A stretch of DNA of 64,000 nucleotides, from the NCBI RefSeq assembly GCF_029784165.1, contig NC_073695.1, forward strand, positions 100,319,306-100,383,305, written 5' to 3'. Shown one piece after another: positions 43,322-55,800 of this stretch. The notes beneath the pieces are model-generated. The model did no database searches and was not told the DNA's origin. It saw only the letters and a program-made list of their open reading frames with translations. Both the position numbers and the translations under genes were made by a program. Origin of the DNA: Wyeomyia smithii. Its lineage: Eukaryota > Arthropoda > Insecta > Diptera > Culicidae. How positions within the stretch are numbered: the first letter of the stretch is position 1; each line of letters starts with the position of its first letter.

Positions 43322-44614
43322 TTATTTAAAATCATTGCTGAATTTCAATTTCATAACAATATTAGTTGTAAATTTCATACCTTCTTGAACAGCTTCGTAC
43401 ATCGAGTTACAGTTCAACAAAACGGACATTAACTGCAGCATGAATTGTTGTAGGTAATCAATCTTTTCGGGTGTAGGAATACCTAAATCATTACTGGCTG
43501 ACTTTTCAGTACCAAACACGAAAGGTTTGTCACTGTTTGAATTGGAAATATTACCTGAAAGGGCACTGGCATATGAACAGCCTGGTGTTGCCTGAACAGG
43601 ATTATTTGTCTGAAATTTGTTATCTGAATTTAAATTATCACCTACAGACACACCTGCTAATGAAAGTGCTGGTGATGCCTGAACAGTATTGAAAGTCTTT
43701 TGATTACCCACATTGACAACAGGTTGTTTAGAATTCCTACGTTGTCTGGAAGCAATAATTTTTGGCCTTACGGGACAATCAAAGAAATGAGATTTGTGAT
43801 TTCCCCCACAATTTACACATTTGAAACTATTAGTGGTCTCTTTCACGAGACAGATATCTTTCGTGTGACTAGTGTCACCACAAATCATACATTTTGCTGC
43901 CATATGGCAGTTTCGAGTTCCATGACCATAGGCTTGACAATTCCGACATTGCGTAATATTATGGATTCCTCCATGTCTCTTGAAATTTGCCCACTTTATT
44001 CGCATGTTAAATAAAACACGTGCTTTTCCCAATCATTTCAAATTATCTACTTTAGTACGATCAAAATGTACTAAGTAATTTTCCTGGTGTATTCCAGTTT
44101 GATTAATTTTGGTATTTGCCTTTCGTTTCATCAAAATTACCTGGTTGGGGGAAAAACCAAGTAATTCTGTCAAACAATCTTTAATTTCATCAATAGTTTG
44201 GTCATTTGAAAGACCTTTCAAAACAGCCTTTAACGGTCTCTCGTTTTTGGCATCATAGGTATAACATTTGTACATCTTTCCAGTCAAATACTGCAATAGA
44301 TGTTTATGGCCTTCAAAAGACTCGGCCAAAATACGAATTTCGCCTCGGCGGCCAATTTAAAAATTAACTTTCACATCAGAAAGAAATGATAAAAGTTCTG
44401 AACGAAAAGCTCTAAAATTTGCAACTATTACCACAACATGTGGAACTTTAACTTTCTTCATACCGGCATTTTGCTCAGAATGAGGAGCTTCAAATTCTTG
44501 ATCCCCTATAGTAGAAAGAATTTAATTCCTATTGCTTTCTAAATCACTCGGAGGAGAAGCATCACGTTTCCTTGTAGCCGCATCAAAGCGAGCTTTTTTG
44601 GTTCGTCCTGGCAT
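43322..44614 (-). pseudogene. Jockey ORF1 (gag-like) with three stops in one frame
   Basis: The frame starts MPGRTKKARFDAATRKRDAS at 44614 and stays in one frame for about 430 codons. It is interrupted by TAA near 44524, TAA near 44355 and TGA near 44030. The middle holds the gag-like domain (CYTYDAKNERPLKAVLKGLS). The C-terminal third has three knuckles: CRNCQAYGHGTRNC, CMICGDTSHTKDIC and CVNCGGNHKSHFFDC. A Ser/Asn-rich tail follows. Absence of frameshifts over 1.3 kb suggests decay mostly by point mutation. ORF1 proteins bind the element's RNA. Confidence 0.88.
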
Positions 44615-44649
44615 TTCAGGACAAATTTCACTTCACTGTCACTTTACAC

Positions 44650-46019
44650 AAATTTTGTCAACACAAATTTACACATTAATCACTCGTTAAACGTTTAAAA
44701 CAAATTCAATACTTTGCGATTCAACAGATACTCTTTAAAAAAGATTACCTGTTGAAAGCGGAAAATTTCCAATATCTCTCGGTAATCTCTCTGATGCCGC
44801 AAGACTGATCACCGTGCTCCCAGAGACCGTCATTATAAAAAATGCACCAAAGGATCTGAGTACACCATTCGATTCGTTATGACGTCCAGAATTTCTAAGC
44901 AAAATTTCAAATTCATCGTACAGTACATTTTTGAGTAATGCCCTTTTGAAAGTCGTAAAGTACAAAAAAGTGATATGAAAACAACTAAACACTGATTGTA
45001 AAGCACGTTTTTCAACCACCATTTCATTAAATAACTTCCAAAGTAGTTTCTACACAATCCAAGTAATATATCTCATGACATTTAGAATTAAGGGAAAGAT
45101 TAATTTGAAAATCCCACAATGCACAGTGGTCTAAGTTCGGAAAATCGCGATCGTTCTAGATGAAAACTTGATTTTATGTACTCAATGTTTTCAGCAAAAT
45201 TGTTCCATTGAATAATGTCTTACTTTTGGCGTTTTCGGTTTTCCGATCAATCCACCTAACAGTTAGATAAAAAAATGTTTTTTTTTCTAATTTTCAATTT
45301 ACCATATTGCTTTCCTCAGAAAAGTTGTGGAAAAAATTAGAAGAAAAACAATTGCTGAATACTGCTATGTCCTATCTATACGTTGGACACGACAAAGAAG
45401 AGTTTTTTGTGGAACAGCCGTCCTTAAAATTAGTTTTTTGTTCACAACTTTTTCTGTGATTGTCGAAACAATAAATTTTACAATGTCGTGAGGGAAGCTT
45501 AGTTGAATAAATAAAAACTTAGAACATTTTGAATTGTTTTGACCATTACAGACAAAATTATAGACAAATAGTAGGAGGGTCGTATTCAAGACACGACCGC
45601 ATGACGTTGACTACCGTATTCTTATATTCCCTTAAAACAAATAGTAGAGGGAATTGCAACGCTTCTATTACAAAACTTCGAGGCACCAAAAGATGCCAGT
45701 TGCCGATTATTCTTGTTTACTGGTTAGTCCTTCCAGAATTCCAGCCATTTTAGTATTTTGCAGTAGCCATGTACTACTAACAGCCACCAGCATTACGGGT
45801 GAAATCGGCACGAGATGACCGGTACTATTTTGTCTCTCCTCCTTTCAGCTGCTAACACCTAGCGTCCGTATGTAATCGGTACGGTTTAGTAATGAAACTA
45901 ATGGGGTGAAATGTTCGAACGGTACGTTTTATTCCAAGGCTTCGTCAGTTAGTTAGAAAGAAGGAGGGACTAAGTAGAGAATGGATTGACAAGGAACGCA
46001 AATAAACATCGAAAACAGA
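44650..46019. other. Repeat-like AT-rich DNA, no gene
   Basis: CACAGTGGTCTAAGTTCGG at about 45124 marks another CACAGTGG-type repeat start. GTCGTATTCAAGACACGACC with CGCATGACGTTG near 45579-45612 is related, inverted, to CCAACGTCATGCGGTCGTG at 53309. No coding sequence was recognised. Confidence 0.45.
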
Positions 46020-46315
46020 AAGTGACAACAACAATAACAACAAAGTCAGATAAATTGCATCCGTTAGTGTCGACTGTGCTTGGGAATAGAGGTAGTGATT
46101 GGCTGCGCGGTATGATTTAGACAATCGATATTAATTACCAATTTTTCAATAGTTTATCTCAAACAATAGTTTGTTTTTGTTACATAAATTTAACCAGAAA
46201 AGAATTTCTGATTGATTGATGCCAAAACCTCGAAAACCTGATTATAGATGACTGCAAATAAGCGCTCAAAACCTGACCACTTTTCCTTGGTTTTCCCTGG
46301 TTGAATTACTAGATT
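46020..46315 (+). repeat. Dispersed repeat, + copy of an inverted pair
   Basis: This segment matches the reverse complement of 49790-50100. Shared words are TTAGTGTCGACTGTGCTTGGG, GCGGTATGATTTAGACAATCG, GTTACATAAATTTAACC, CCAAAACCTCGA and GACCACTTTTCC. The arms are 3.7 kb apart. A partial third copy lies at about 30040-30150. It is non-coding. Confidence 0.75.
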
Positions 46316-49300
46316 TTTTTGTTTTTTTGTCTTCTACAAAGCTGTGTGTTTCAATGATATACAAATATGCCTGCCTACGAATGCCTTTTAAATGCTACAA
46401 TTTTCTAGATATTTAAAAAAAATGTTAAGGGCTAGTCTAATATAAAATGATATATCTCGAAAATAAGAGAAGTTAGAAGAAAAACAATCCGCTTTAATTA
46501 TGTCTAGCTAAATCATTGAAAGATGGTGATAAGAACTTTTATTGCAAATTCAGCATTTCATTGCTTAGTATGTATAACGACCGCGAATTCAACAAAACCG
46601 CAAATAATCGATATTTTTTTAATTGGCGAACTCGCAAAACTGTACCCATCACACCGAATGGTTTGAAACTTAAACAAAAACTTCAGTCAAAATGGTCTCT
46701 CGAGCTGTGCAAAAATTATGATCCCTCATACCAAAGACATATTGACAGAAGTTCGTGTTGGGTCGTTTGCCTCGCCAGACAGAGGCTGGCTCCGATGTAA
46801 CGATGAAAGTCAGATTTTATACTTAGAACAGAAAACCCAATTATCCATTCAAGCAGAAAGTCAAACAGCACAAAATCGTGAAGAATTAAGTTTACTTTCC
46901 CTTGCCCGGTTATAAAACAAGAAACAAACTCAGCACCAGCAGCATGATCGGTTTAGTGAAATGTCGATAACGTGCTGAACTTCATCAAAACGATGGCTTA
47001 CTGTTTGCATTCCGGCTGGGAAAAGTTTCTTCCAATTCCAGGAAGGTTACGATGCCTCACCTGATTAAAGTTTGCGTGCAAATTAAATAAGTTAAAAGGG
47101 TTGGCTTCGCAGCACCAGAAATAGTTTCCGTTGCGTGACCTTAGTTATTGGCAGGAGAAAATTTAAAAAAAAAGTATTTATTCAACAAATGAAGGATCTA
47201 GAATTTAAATTTAATGTAAATGACTACTCTTAGATAACTAACTAAAGGAATTTCTAATTTAAATTACATCAGCAATCTTCAATAGCAGTCAATACGTATG
47301 GAACAAATCCTCTATATAATCTGTGGAAGATATTTTTGTACCCGTAGAAAACAGCTTCAACGCGTTTTACCCATGTCACAATCGCATTAGCGATCAAACA
47401 AAGTCTCGGATAAACCATGCAACAGTGGACCTCTCATTAGTCGTTTATCTCCAGACGGACCCAAATCGGCTTTTTCCAAGCGGGAGCCGTTTCCATCAGT
47501 AACCGGACAAATCTATCCAATCAAAGGCTTTGTCCATCGAATGCGCCAAAAGAGGCCCGATGCCGGTGGAAAGCTAAAGTAAACCAACGTTCCGTGCCAA
47601 CCCGTCTCTCGGCAGAGCTAAGTAGCAGAAGAACGTAACCGCATTTGTTGCTGACTTTGTGTTCAGTCGGTAAGTTGGCAGAACGGAATTTACTGTGCAC
47701 ATTCCGGAATCAAGTGGTTATTCGAGTTGACAACTACTGCGAAGAGCTGGTATCTCCGGTATCTATTGATGTATGTGCCCCTTTCCAGTTGGTTGCTAGT
47801 TTTGCAACAAATTTTATTTTCTATTTTATTCGATTTCCATCCGAAGTTCCTCTATTCATCGGAATCTCTAGAGCCGGTTGACTGGGAGTGTCGATATATT
47901 ATCCTCCAGCTCATTCTAGATGGGTGTCAAGCTCACTCGGTACCCAGAAAGAAACAGCTAGGATGGGTTGGGGAGGATGAAATGAAAACTCTGGAGAATT
48001 TGAAAAGCTGAATGCCGTTCGTTAAAACTATTTCAACCAATCGAGCCAAGCTGCAGCATTTCCCGAATGCATCCCAGCGTCCCGGTGATGGATGGGCCCG
48101 GCAACGGTAAATCGATCGACAGTAGTGCACGGGAGGCAACATTTAGAGTCTGATTCAATCTATACGGCAAATCGGAAAGTTTCACACCCGTCGGCATTGA
48201 GTTAGAAAGTGGATGGAAATTCTCTCGTTACCAGCGTTGCCTGCACATTTCTGGTTCATAACGTACCATTTTGCTACTTCTCACACGTTTCTCGTGGGAA
48301 AGCCAAGTGCTAGTTGTTCTATTTAAAACAGCAGAACAAGTTTGATCCCTTCGGTCGGATCCTTGGATAGTGGAACGCCACTCAATGCGGTTTTCGTTAG
48401 CGGTATATTTGAAATACTAATCGACGTCGGCAAAAATCTCCGACTGCGTCACTCGAACGGAGAAAGGGCATTACCCAGCCCGGTAAGTTTATTTAAATAC
48501 ATCCATCATACACTTCAGCTAAGAGCAGTGTTCGGTTTATGAAGGACCCGGAAATGGAACCGTTACAGTTCTTGAAGGCACCGATCAGTTTATAGTTTTT
48601 GAGTGCGATTAGCTACATTCATGATAATGAGATGTATTATCGTTTCGTGCTCAATAATACTGAATTATTAATAGCAGCATTTAACAGCTCTCCCGAAAAC
48701 ATGAGTTTCGTCCGATTTTGCAAACCCGTTTCCCAATATTAGTAGCCGCGCGGCAAATCTCGTGTGCTGTCGGTCTGGGAGAGGAACATTTGGAAGGATT
48801 AACTATAGTGGCACTAAAACCCGGTGCTTACCAACCGTTCAATGTTTCGTCCTTCTGCCTGAAAGCATTAGTTTCGCTGAATAGATGATAAGGGATTTGC
48901 ATCCTCAAAGCGGTAAGCTGACCTGTGCAACGACGGCGGCATCAGCAGCAGCAGGAAGGGTACCAATTCAAATGATTCGTCGCTTCGAATCCGAGATTCC
49001 ATTCCTTTCTCGGTTCCGCAGCGCAGGTCGAGGCGTGATAATTCCCATGGGCCATTTGTGGCACCGCTTGTTGGCAGATGCCTGCGAGGGATAGAACGCA
49101 ATCCAATCAATTTGTATCGTTTCGAATGAAGTTAGTGTACCTTTTTATAATGCTTTACAGTACAGTGTAGCGGCTTATTTGCGTCGAAAGGTGAATGGGT
49201 ATTTTACTGCATGAAAGCTGAACGAATTGCAATTTATGTTGAACTTCTTCAAACAAGGATACTGCCAGATAATGAAGTTGTCTTCTAGTAACGATAAATT

Positions 49301-49740
49301 ATTTTGATTCACAAATGTTATTTTTTGTTTGAAATTCAAATAAAATTTATCGATTTAGGGCCCAAACGTCTAACAATAAATTTCATCTGACTCCGGTATA
49401 GTTACAAACAGATTACTAGATTTCGAAAAGACATCCAAACGAAGCGAAATAAGTCACATAAGCCTCCTCCTCCTAAGTAGTCCAGTGGTAAAAGATAGAA
49501 CTTTGAATTGTTCCACAGTTTTACTTATGACTCTAGAGTAGTAGCATGTTTTAGATTGTCATCCTCCCTTAGGGTTCAAATTTCGTCTATTTTCCTGCTT
49601 TCCTACTGGAAATATCAACAATTTCTTTAAGACAAGTGACAATTGTACTTTTACTTTTAAATGTAGTTGTATCAAGTTGCTTAACAAATTATATCATAGT
49701 CCGGTTAATATGTACAACAAATACTAACGAGATATTTGTA
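46316..49740. other. Intron-like DNA, partly G+C-richer, no gene assigned
   Basis: The 47400-48200 and 48690-49120 stretches are less AT-rich. A GGTTATAAAAC TATA-like box (46909-46919) is followed by CTCAGC and ATG at 46949, but that frame stops after eight codons. No domain was recognised. Confidence 0.4.
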
Positions 49741-50100
49741 TTTTTTTTTACGTTGGACTAACGTCTATATCGAAGTTAGGCGCCTGAATTTGACAATCTA
49801 GTAATTCAACCAGGGAAAAGTGGTCAAGTTGTGAGCGCTTTCATTCATCAGTCATTTGTTTTCAGAATATCGAGGTTTTGGTATCAACCGATCAGAACTT
49901 CTTTAACGGTTAAATTTATGTAACAAAAACAACCCATTGTTGGAGATACACTATTGAAAAACTGGTAAATAACATCGATTGTTTAAATCATACCGAGAAA
50001 CTAATCGTTACCTCTCTTCCCAAGCACAGCCGACACTGACGGATACAACCGATCTGACTTTGTAAACGATTTGTTGTTGTTGTTGTTTTTACTTTTCTTG
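49741..50100 (-). repeat. Dispersed repeat, minus copy of an inverted pair
   Basis: This is the partner of 46020-46315, in opposite orientation. It ends in a TTG/TTGTTG run near 50072-50086, matching the AACAACAATAACAACAAAG at the other copy's edge. The first 50 bp (ACGTTGGACTAACGTC) extend beyond the homology. Confidence 0.75.
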
Positions 50101-50436
50101 CCATTCCCTATTCTTCTAAACTCCTCCCCTTTCCAAATAACTGACGAAACCTTGTTGAATAAGGTATCATACGCACGCCATCGAATTGAATTTCTCATTC
50201 GTGCGCTGACCGGCAAAGCGGACGGTTCTTTCTGGAGCAGCAGATAGCGGTTGGAGGCAAATATTAGTCGCTTATAAAAACGCATGCCATCGAATTAAAT
50301 TTCCCATTCGTTCGTATGTATGGATTGCTATAGCACGTGTGTGGTTGGCTATAGCGGGTGTTTGTCGAAGATTTAGTATTTTCTCGTTTATTCTTTAACA
50401 TTCATTAAAAATATTAAAACGCCTAAACGGTTTTAA

Positions 50437-51022
50437 CCCTCTCCCGCTCACGAGATTTTTCATGATTTAAAAATACTTAACGGGTTAATTTGGGCAAAAT
50501 ACTTCGTAGACTTATTTAAATTACTGGGAAATGTTATATTTTGAAGTAAAAAGTTAAATTTGACATGGTGCTCCAGAGCACCTATGAGCATACAAGGGAC
50601 TTATTTTTAATATACGAGAAAATTTTTTTTGGCAAAATTTAACTACTGAAAGCAGTTACCATATTCAAATTTATGGGACAAGCGAATTAGAATGAAAAAT
50701 GCTAATTTGGTGTATTGTTACACTCAATAGACAATAGATCTACGTAAAATTTATTTTGATTATGAAATCGATTGATTAATGTTATATAAAAACGGTTGTC
50801 AAAAACACACATTATTTTTTTATCGAAAAATCCAGACTTTCTTCTACAGTTTTCTTGATAGCAATCCAAACATTGAATTAAGCTGTCATTCGATATGCCA
50901 AGTTAAAAGTGTATTAAAAATGCAACATTTTGTAGAAAAAAGAAATCAAAATTAACCATTTTCTGCCAAAATATGGTCAATACAATTCATGGTGCTCTAG
51001 AGTCACCATGAGCGGGAAAGGG
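50437..51022. mobile_element. piggyBac-type MITE, 586 bp, TTAA target duplication
   Basis: TTAA flanks both sides (50433-50436 and 51023-51026). The left end CCCTCTCCCGCTCA and the right end TGAGCGGGAAAGGG are inverted complements with one mismatch. CCC starts next to TTAA are characteristic of piggyBac-superfamily ends. GGTGCTCCAGAGCACC (left interior) and GGTGCTCTAGAGTCACC (right interior) are small palindromes. There is no transposase frame, so the element is non-autonomous. Confidence 0.88.
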
Positions 51023-51887
51023 TTAAATTCGACTTTACAGCAGCGATTACTTCTTCAGCCAGTCTTTATTCATCAAAATAAAAATTACAGCCGACACTTA
51101 TTTGCTAGAAATTTCATTTAGACCAAAACAGGTTCTTTAAAGTATCATAAATTATTGGTAAAAGGAGTGACATAAAGTTTTCTTAATGAGCATACATTTA
51201 ATTTTTGTTTTCATTTCTCGGTGCGCGGTTTTGCTTTCATTTCTCGCACACAGAGAAAAAAAAACTAACTTGTCTCTATCGTCAAAACATTAAGAAATGC
51301 TGCAAATCACAATCAAAGAAGTAATATATTTTCCTGTCACTCGCCATAACATTGCACAGTGGTCCAATAAGGCAAAAAATGGAACTTATTTCCATAGCGC
51401 CTTTCACCTTCATCCTAGCTTAAAAGTGTCTTCGGAACAATTGTAACAACTACGCAAAAAGCCTGTAATTGAGGTCTTGCTTTTTTAAGTTATTGAAATA
51501 AACGTAATTTCTTAAAATACATAAAGTTGTATGCAATCGGTTTAATGTCAAACAATTTCCTATCTTAGAATTTCCGCTCGTTTCGCTCGAATCGTTCTGG
51601 TCTACAATTTTAGATAGTCTCGTTGAGTTTGCTTTTTGCTATAGCGCAGTATGCAGTTTAAAAAGGAATTCATTTTCCTATCTCAATCCCATGTAAAATT
51701 CAGGCACTGAATCAGGCAATGAAATTTCTTCTAGTAGCTAGTACGCAGCTAAAAGGAATCATAATCCGAAAGTTTACTTGCTGTGAACACTGCTGTGAAG
51801 CAAAATGTCAGTTGTTCTTGCACGGAATAATAAGCACTGACATTATTTAGGTACTGAAATTGTCAGGCAGTTGGTTGGTCGTCTCAC
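51023..51887. other. No gene; CACAGTGGTCC-type repeat at about 51354
   Basis: GCACAGTGGTCCAATAAGGC at about 51354 starts another member of the CACAGTGG-type group. The rest is AT-rich and unremarkable. Confidence 0.45.
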
Positions 51888-52852
51888 ACCCAGCGATGCC
51901 AGATTGGAAGACATTTAGCCTACATTTAAAATACTTTTCACGTTATAGTTACCGGAAAAGTGACGTGAATATTTTCCACTATCGTTTTCTAGTAGATTCT
52001 ACGTGATTGTCATTTGAATTCATCATGACCTGGTGAGATGAATTATCCTTTGAAACTTATTCAGTAGATCATCTACTGGTAAAGTGAAAGGCATTTAATA
52101 TCTAATAGAAATCACGTTTTACGAAATGTACAATTTTTATTTATTTCTCTAATTTTGATGAGCTAGGAAACGGGTTTTAGAAATTATCGAAATATGTTGC
52201 GTAATAAATCACTCAGGTATGCAAATTCATAATTCGTAAATGAATAAAACAACATAAAAATTGATAAATATTACGACATTTGCCGGCGATTGTTATTGTC
52301 CGCTGCAGCTGTTTTTGTTCACGTAACTCTTCCACCTTTGAACTGAAGCTGTGTGAAACCTGTAAGCTCAAGTCTCGAGTTTATTAGGATTTTTCAAAAA
52401 TTCACTTATTTGTACGCGATCTAGAAATTCTGTTTAGTGTTCAGAATCAGACAACAGCTTCGCCATTTTTATTTCTGGTTATTTTCGCACAGAGAATTCA
52501 CGTGATACATCCTGTTTGACGTTGTCACGTTCACGTAGATGGTACGTGATTAACGTGATGCATGAGATTTTCACGTAGACGTTATGTTTGTCACATAAAT
52601 CATGCAAAATGACAGAAAATGAACAAGTATAGGAACTTTCACGTAACAATAACGTGAAAAATTTTTTGAGTGTACGATGAAGACATCCATTTTTGTGACG
52701 AAAAAGTTAAGACATTGGAGAAAACATGTGAAGACACCCTGACCTTTTTTTTTGCTCGCAGTTTTCAGTTTTTTCAGCCTTCGGGCTTCGGGTAGGAAGA
52801 CATATTTTTGAGCGGACCATGCAGACATTTGAAAAAATCATCTGGCATCCCT
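51888..52852. mobile_element. Terminal-inverted-repeat element, about 0.97 kb, GATGCCAGAT ends
   Basis: The left end GCGATGCCAGATTGG (51894) pairs with the right end CATCTGGCATCCCTGC (to about 52852). Subterminal inverted words support it: AAGACATTT at the left against AGACATTTGAAAAAATC at the right. The interior is rich in TCACGT/ACGTGA words on both strands (for example 51946, 51972, 52498, 52534, 52574, 52638), giving it foldback potential. No long frame was recognised. Confidence 0.55.
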
Positions 52853-55800
52853 GCTCTCACACCAGATTGCGCTTGGTAAACAAGTATGTTCAAGTGTCAA
52901 AACAGCAAAAATCATGCGCTCTCTGACGTCAGATATTGTTACTGTGAAGCATTCTCAGCTGTCAAAATTTCGTTTGGTAAATAGGCCCAAATTTCGGGAA
53001 CCTCTTTTCTTTTCAACTGCGTACCACGCTTAAGATAGGAAAAGGCCACTGGCGGCTGGTCTTGCTATCCACAGCAGCTTATTGTTTCATTTCATATCAC
53101 CGTTCCGTCTTTGTGTTCGTTTGCTGCTGTTGGTTTTAAAAACGGCTCCTATCGTACGCGATCATATTTGTGAGAAATATTTTATTGTTTGATCACAATC
53201 GTGTGATCGCCGGCTGGGGAGCTGCGACAAACTGCGTTTTGCCGCAACAACTAGAGTTACAATTCCGTCTACTCTTTGTTTCAATAGAATATAAAAATAC
53301 TGTAGTCCAACGTCATGCGGTCGTGTTTTGGATACCACCCTCCTACTTTTTTTTCGTCAATGGGAAAGAGAGAACGAATGCTTGTGAAAAAATACTCGTT
53401 TCTTCCATTTTTACAACTGTGAATTGAAAGTTAACGTACTCTATTATAGCGCCGTTCGAAAAAAAGATCTTGAAGTTATTATTTCTGCATTCTCTAAAGC
53501 AAATTTGCACTAATCAAATCATTCATGTAAGTGTGTGAGATGTGTGGTGTGGAAAACAAGTTTCAAATTATTTTGGATACATCTTGCTACACATTCTCTA
53601 TACTTATGTGAGAACAAAACAATGCTTAACATCTACTGCAAAACTTTGTTTAGCTCTCAAAGCTACTTTTATTCCATAACTTCATGATGTCAACTGCTAA
53701 AATTCGCAATGACCGTACACAATTGAATGTATACGATAATTTTAAACCATTAAAAATGTGAAATATACATTCCTGCCATTAGGACATCTCACAATGATTA
53801 TTTAGTACAAAGGGTAGTTAACGTCATTCACTTTGAAGACCGCACGCAACCGTACGTGTCAACAGATGGACATCCAATGAAAACAATTGCACTGTGAAAG
53901 CGGTGATATATCATTTTCACTGCTGCAACCAATGTTGTCGTTATGCTGTATGAATCTGAATTTTACCGATCACGCACCAGACAAACAAACAAAACTCGAA
54001 AACTTTCGGATATTTGATAATGAGCCGGTTTTCTCAAATTTCTCTTATGCTTTCACCAGAAGGTCATCACATCACATTTTTAACAATGTTTTACAATTTT
54101 TTCACGTGAAATGTCGACTAAAATCCAACTTTTCCGCCTACAAAATGTTTCATTTTCTTGTCAGTAATAGTGCAGAAAAATGTAGTTCAACGTTACAAGA
54201 TCAACCTTGAGTTCTCGACAAAAACTTAAATTTGGTAACTTCTATCAGATTGACAAGAGTGGAAACAAAAAAAAATCGATGCACTAAAAACGAAAAAAAA
54301 AAACTACCCAAAGCGGTAGCGGGCAAGCAAAACGTTTACAAATTTCCAAGGTTCATGAGAATGATGATAATTGGAGACTGAAATTTTAAATAAGACTGGT
54401 GAAAAAACTGAGAATAATTCAAGTTCAACCATTTGTAAAGTAAAATGAAAAAGTTATTAGAGATCAGAGAAAAACCAAAACATGTCTAAACCCGTATCAC
54501 GATATCGTAAAAACTTCAGGCGTTGGAATACAAAAAAGAACAGAAATTCAAGGGATGGTTTTTAGGAAATTGTCCGAATTTTCAGTTGAAAAGATTGAAA
54601 AAAATATGCTTCGAGAACCAACGGCTCCTAGACAACCATACATGGGGCCGCTTGAAAAAGTTATTTTAGAAACACTTTTTTTCCTCAAAAGTGCCCACTT
54701 CGGTATGTTTCGAAAACAATCTGAAGATGAATGATTTTTTTGTTGCAACTTTTTGTTTTAAAAAAGCATTTTTCAATGTGGAATCTCAAAATTCATTCTT
54801 ACAATATTTTTAAATGAAAGTCTAGACGAGAACTTTTCTTTAGCTTTTGTCCAGGCTTGTTGTTCTCACTTTTTGAGCGCTTCTTATTTATTCTACTTTG
54901 AGCTCTGTTTGTTGCCGTTCGCAGATAAAATAAATCACTTACTTTTCAAAAGAACATTATTTGTTATTGTTTTCAGATTATTAGAAAGCGTATTGAATTT
55001 TAAAAGAACGTAGATTGTAATGCGCCCTAGACCTAAGTTTGTGTATATTCTGCTTGCTTCTCATTAACTCATTAGCATGTCTCGTACTATAAAGAGCTAC
55101 TCTACCTTTAAAAACAAAACAATATTATGGTGAAAACTACCCGAGCAGGAGAGAATATCATTATAATATCACAATCAGATATTGAAAATACACCTCATTT
55201 TGATCTTAATATGGTTTACATAGTTGGTAAAATAACAAAAAATAATACCAAAATATTGTTCTTCCAAGACTATATCAATAACAAAGTTTGATATTTCAAT
55301 AAAAATGATCGATTCAGATATACGGCTACACCGGGACTCGTTCAGCAGCCAACCAAAGTTTTTTTCATCACTAGCGGACCACTTTTTATTTTAATCACTA
55401 AACAAAATCACTCACTACACTAAGAATACTTTAATCTTTGAAATGTTCGCCTCAATTTCCCAAAACAAGCTTGAATTAGCAGAAATACATGTGATGAATT
55501 TCTACAATTCCTAAATTTCAACTGTATGTATTTTCATTTATTTTCACTGCGTTGAAAAAAATCAAATGTTGCCAAATCAGTTTCTGTTAATACGAAAAAA
55601 ATTATACTGCAAATGTTGAATTACTCCTACATAATTGACATAAATCTACAGCACTGTAGTGGTTACCTAGGTTACCAATTTTGCACGTAAACAACTACAG
55701 TGGATATCTAGGTAACCTACCACGACGGGCTGCGGCTACGTTCATTCATGATATTGTGATTCATTCAAGATTAACAGTGTGATGAATTTGGGGGGCGGAG

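Larger units (their letters stand above)
40500..44640 (-). mobile_element. Jockey-clade LINE (Juan-like), near full length, decayed
   Basis: Minus-strand order is a short 5' UTR, ORF1 (44614-43322) with zinc knuckles, then ORF2 with endonuclease and RT (about 43320-40719) and an AT-rich 3' UTR. The 3' boundary is uncertain: a G9 run at 40490-40498 lies just beyond, and no clean poly(A) is seen. The Jockey assignment rests on ORF1 knuckles and RT blocks. Juan-like is a guess from mosquito families. Confidence 0.85.

Noticed and set aside
46909..46970. TATA-like box followed by an initiator-like word and ATG, possible promoter of a small gene
   Set aside because: The frame stops after eight codons and no continuation or splice donor is visible.
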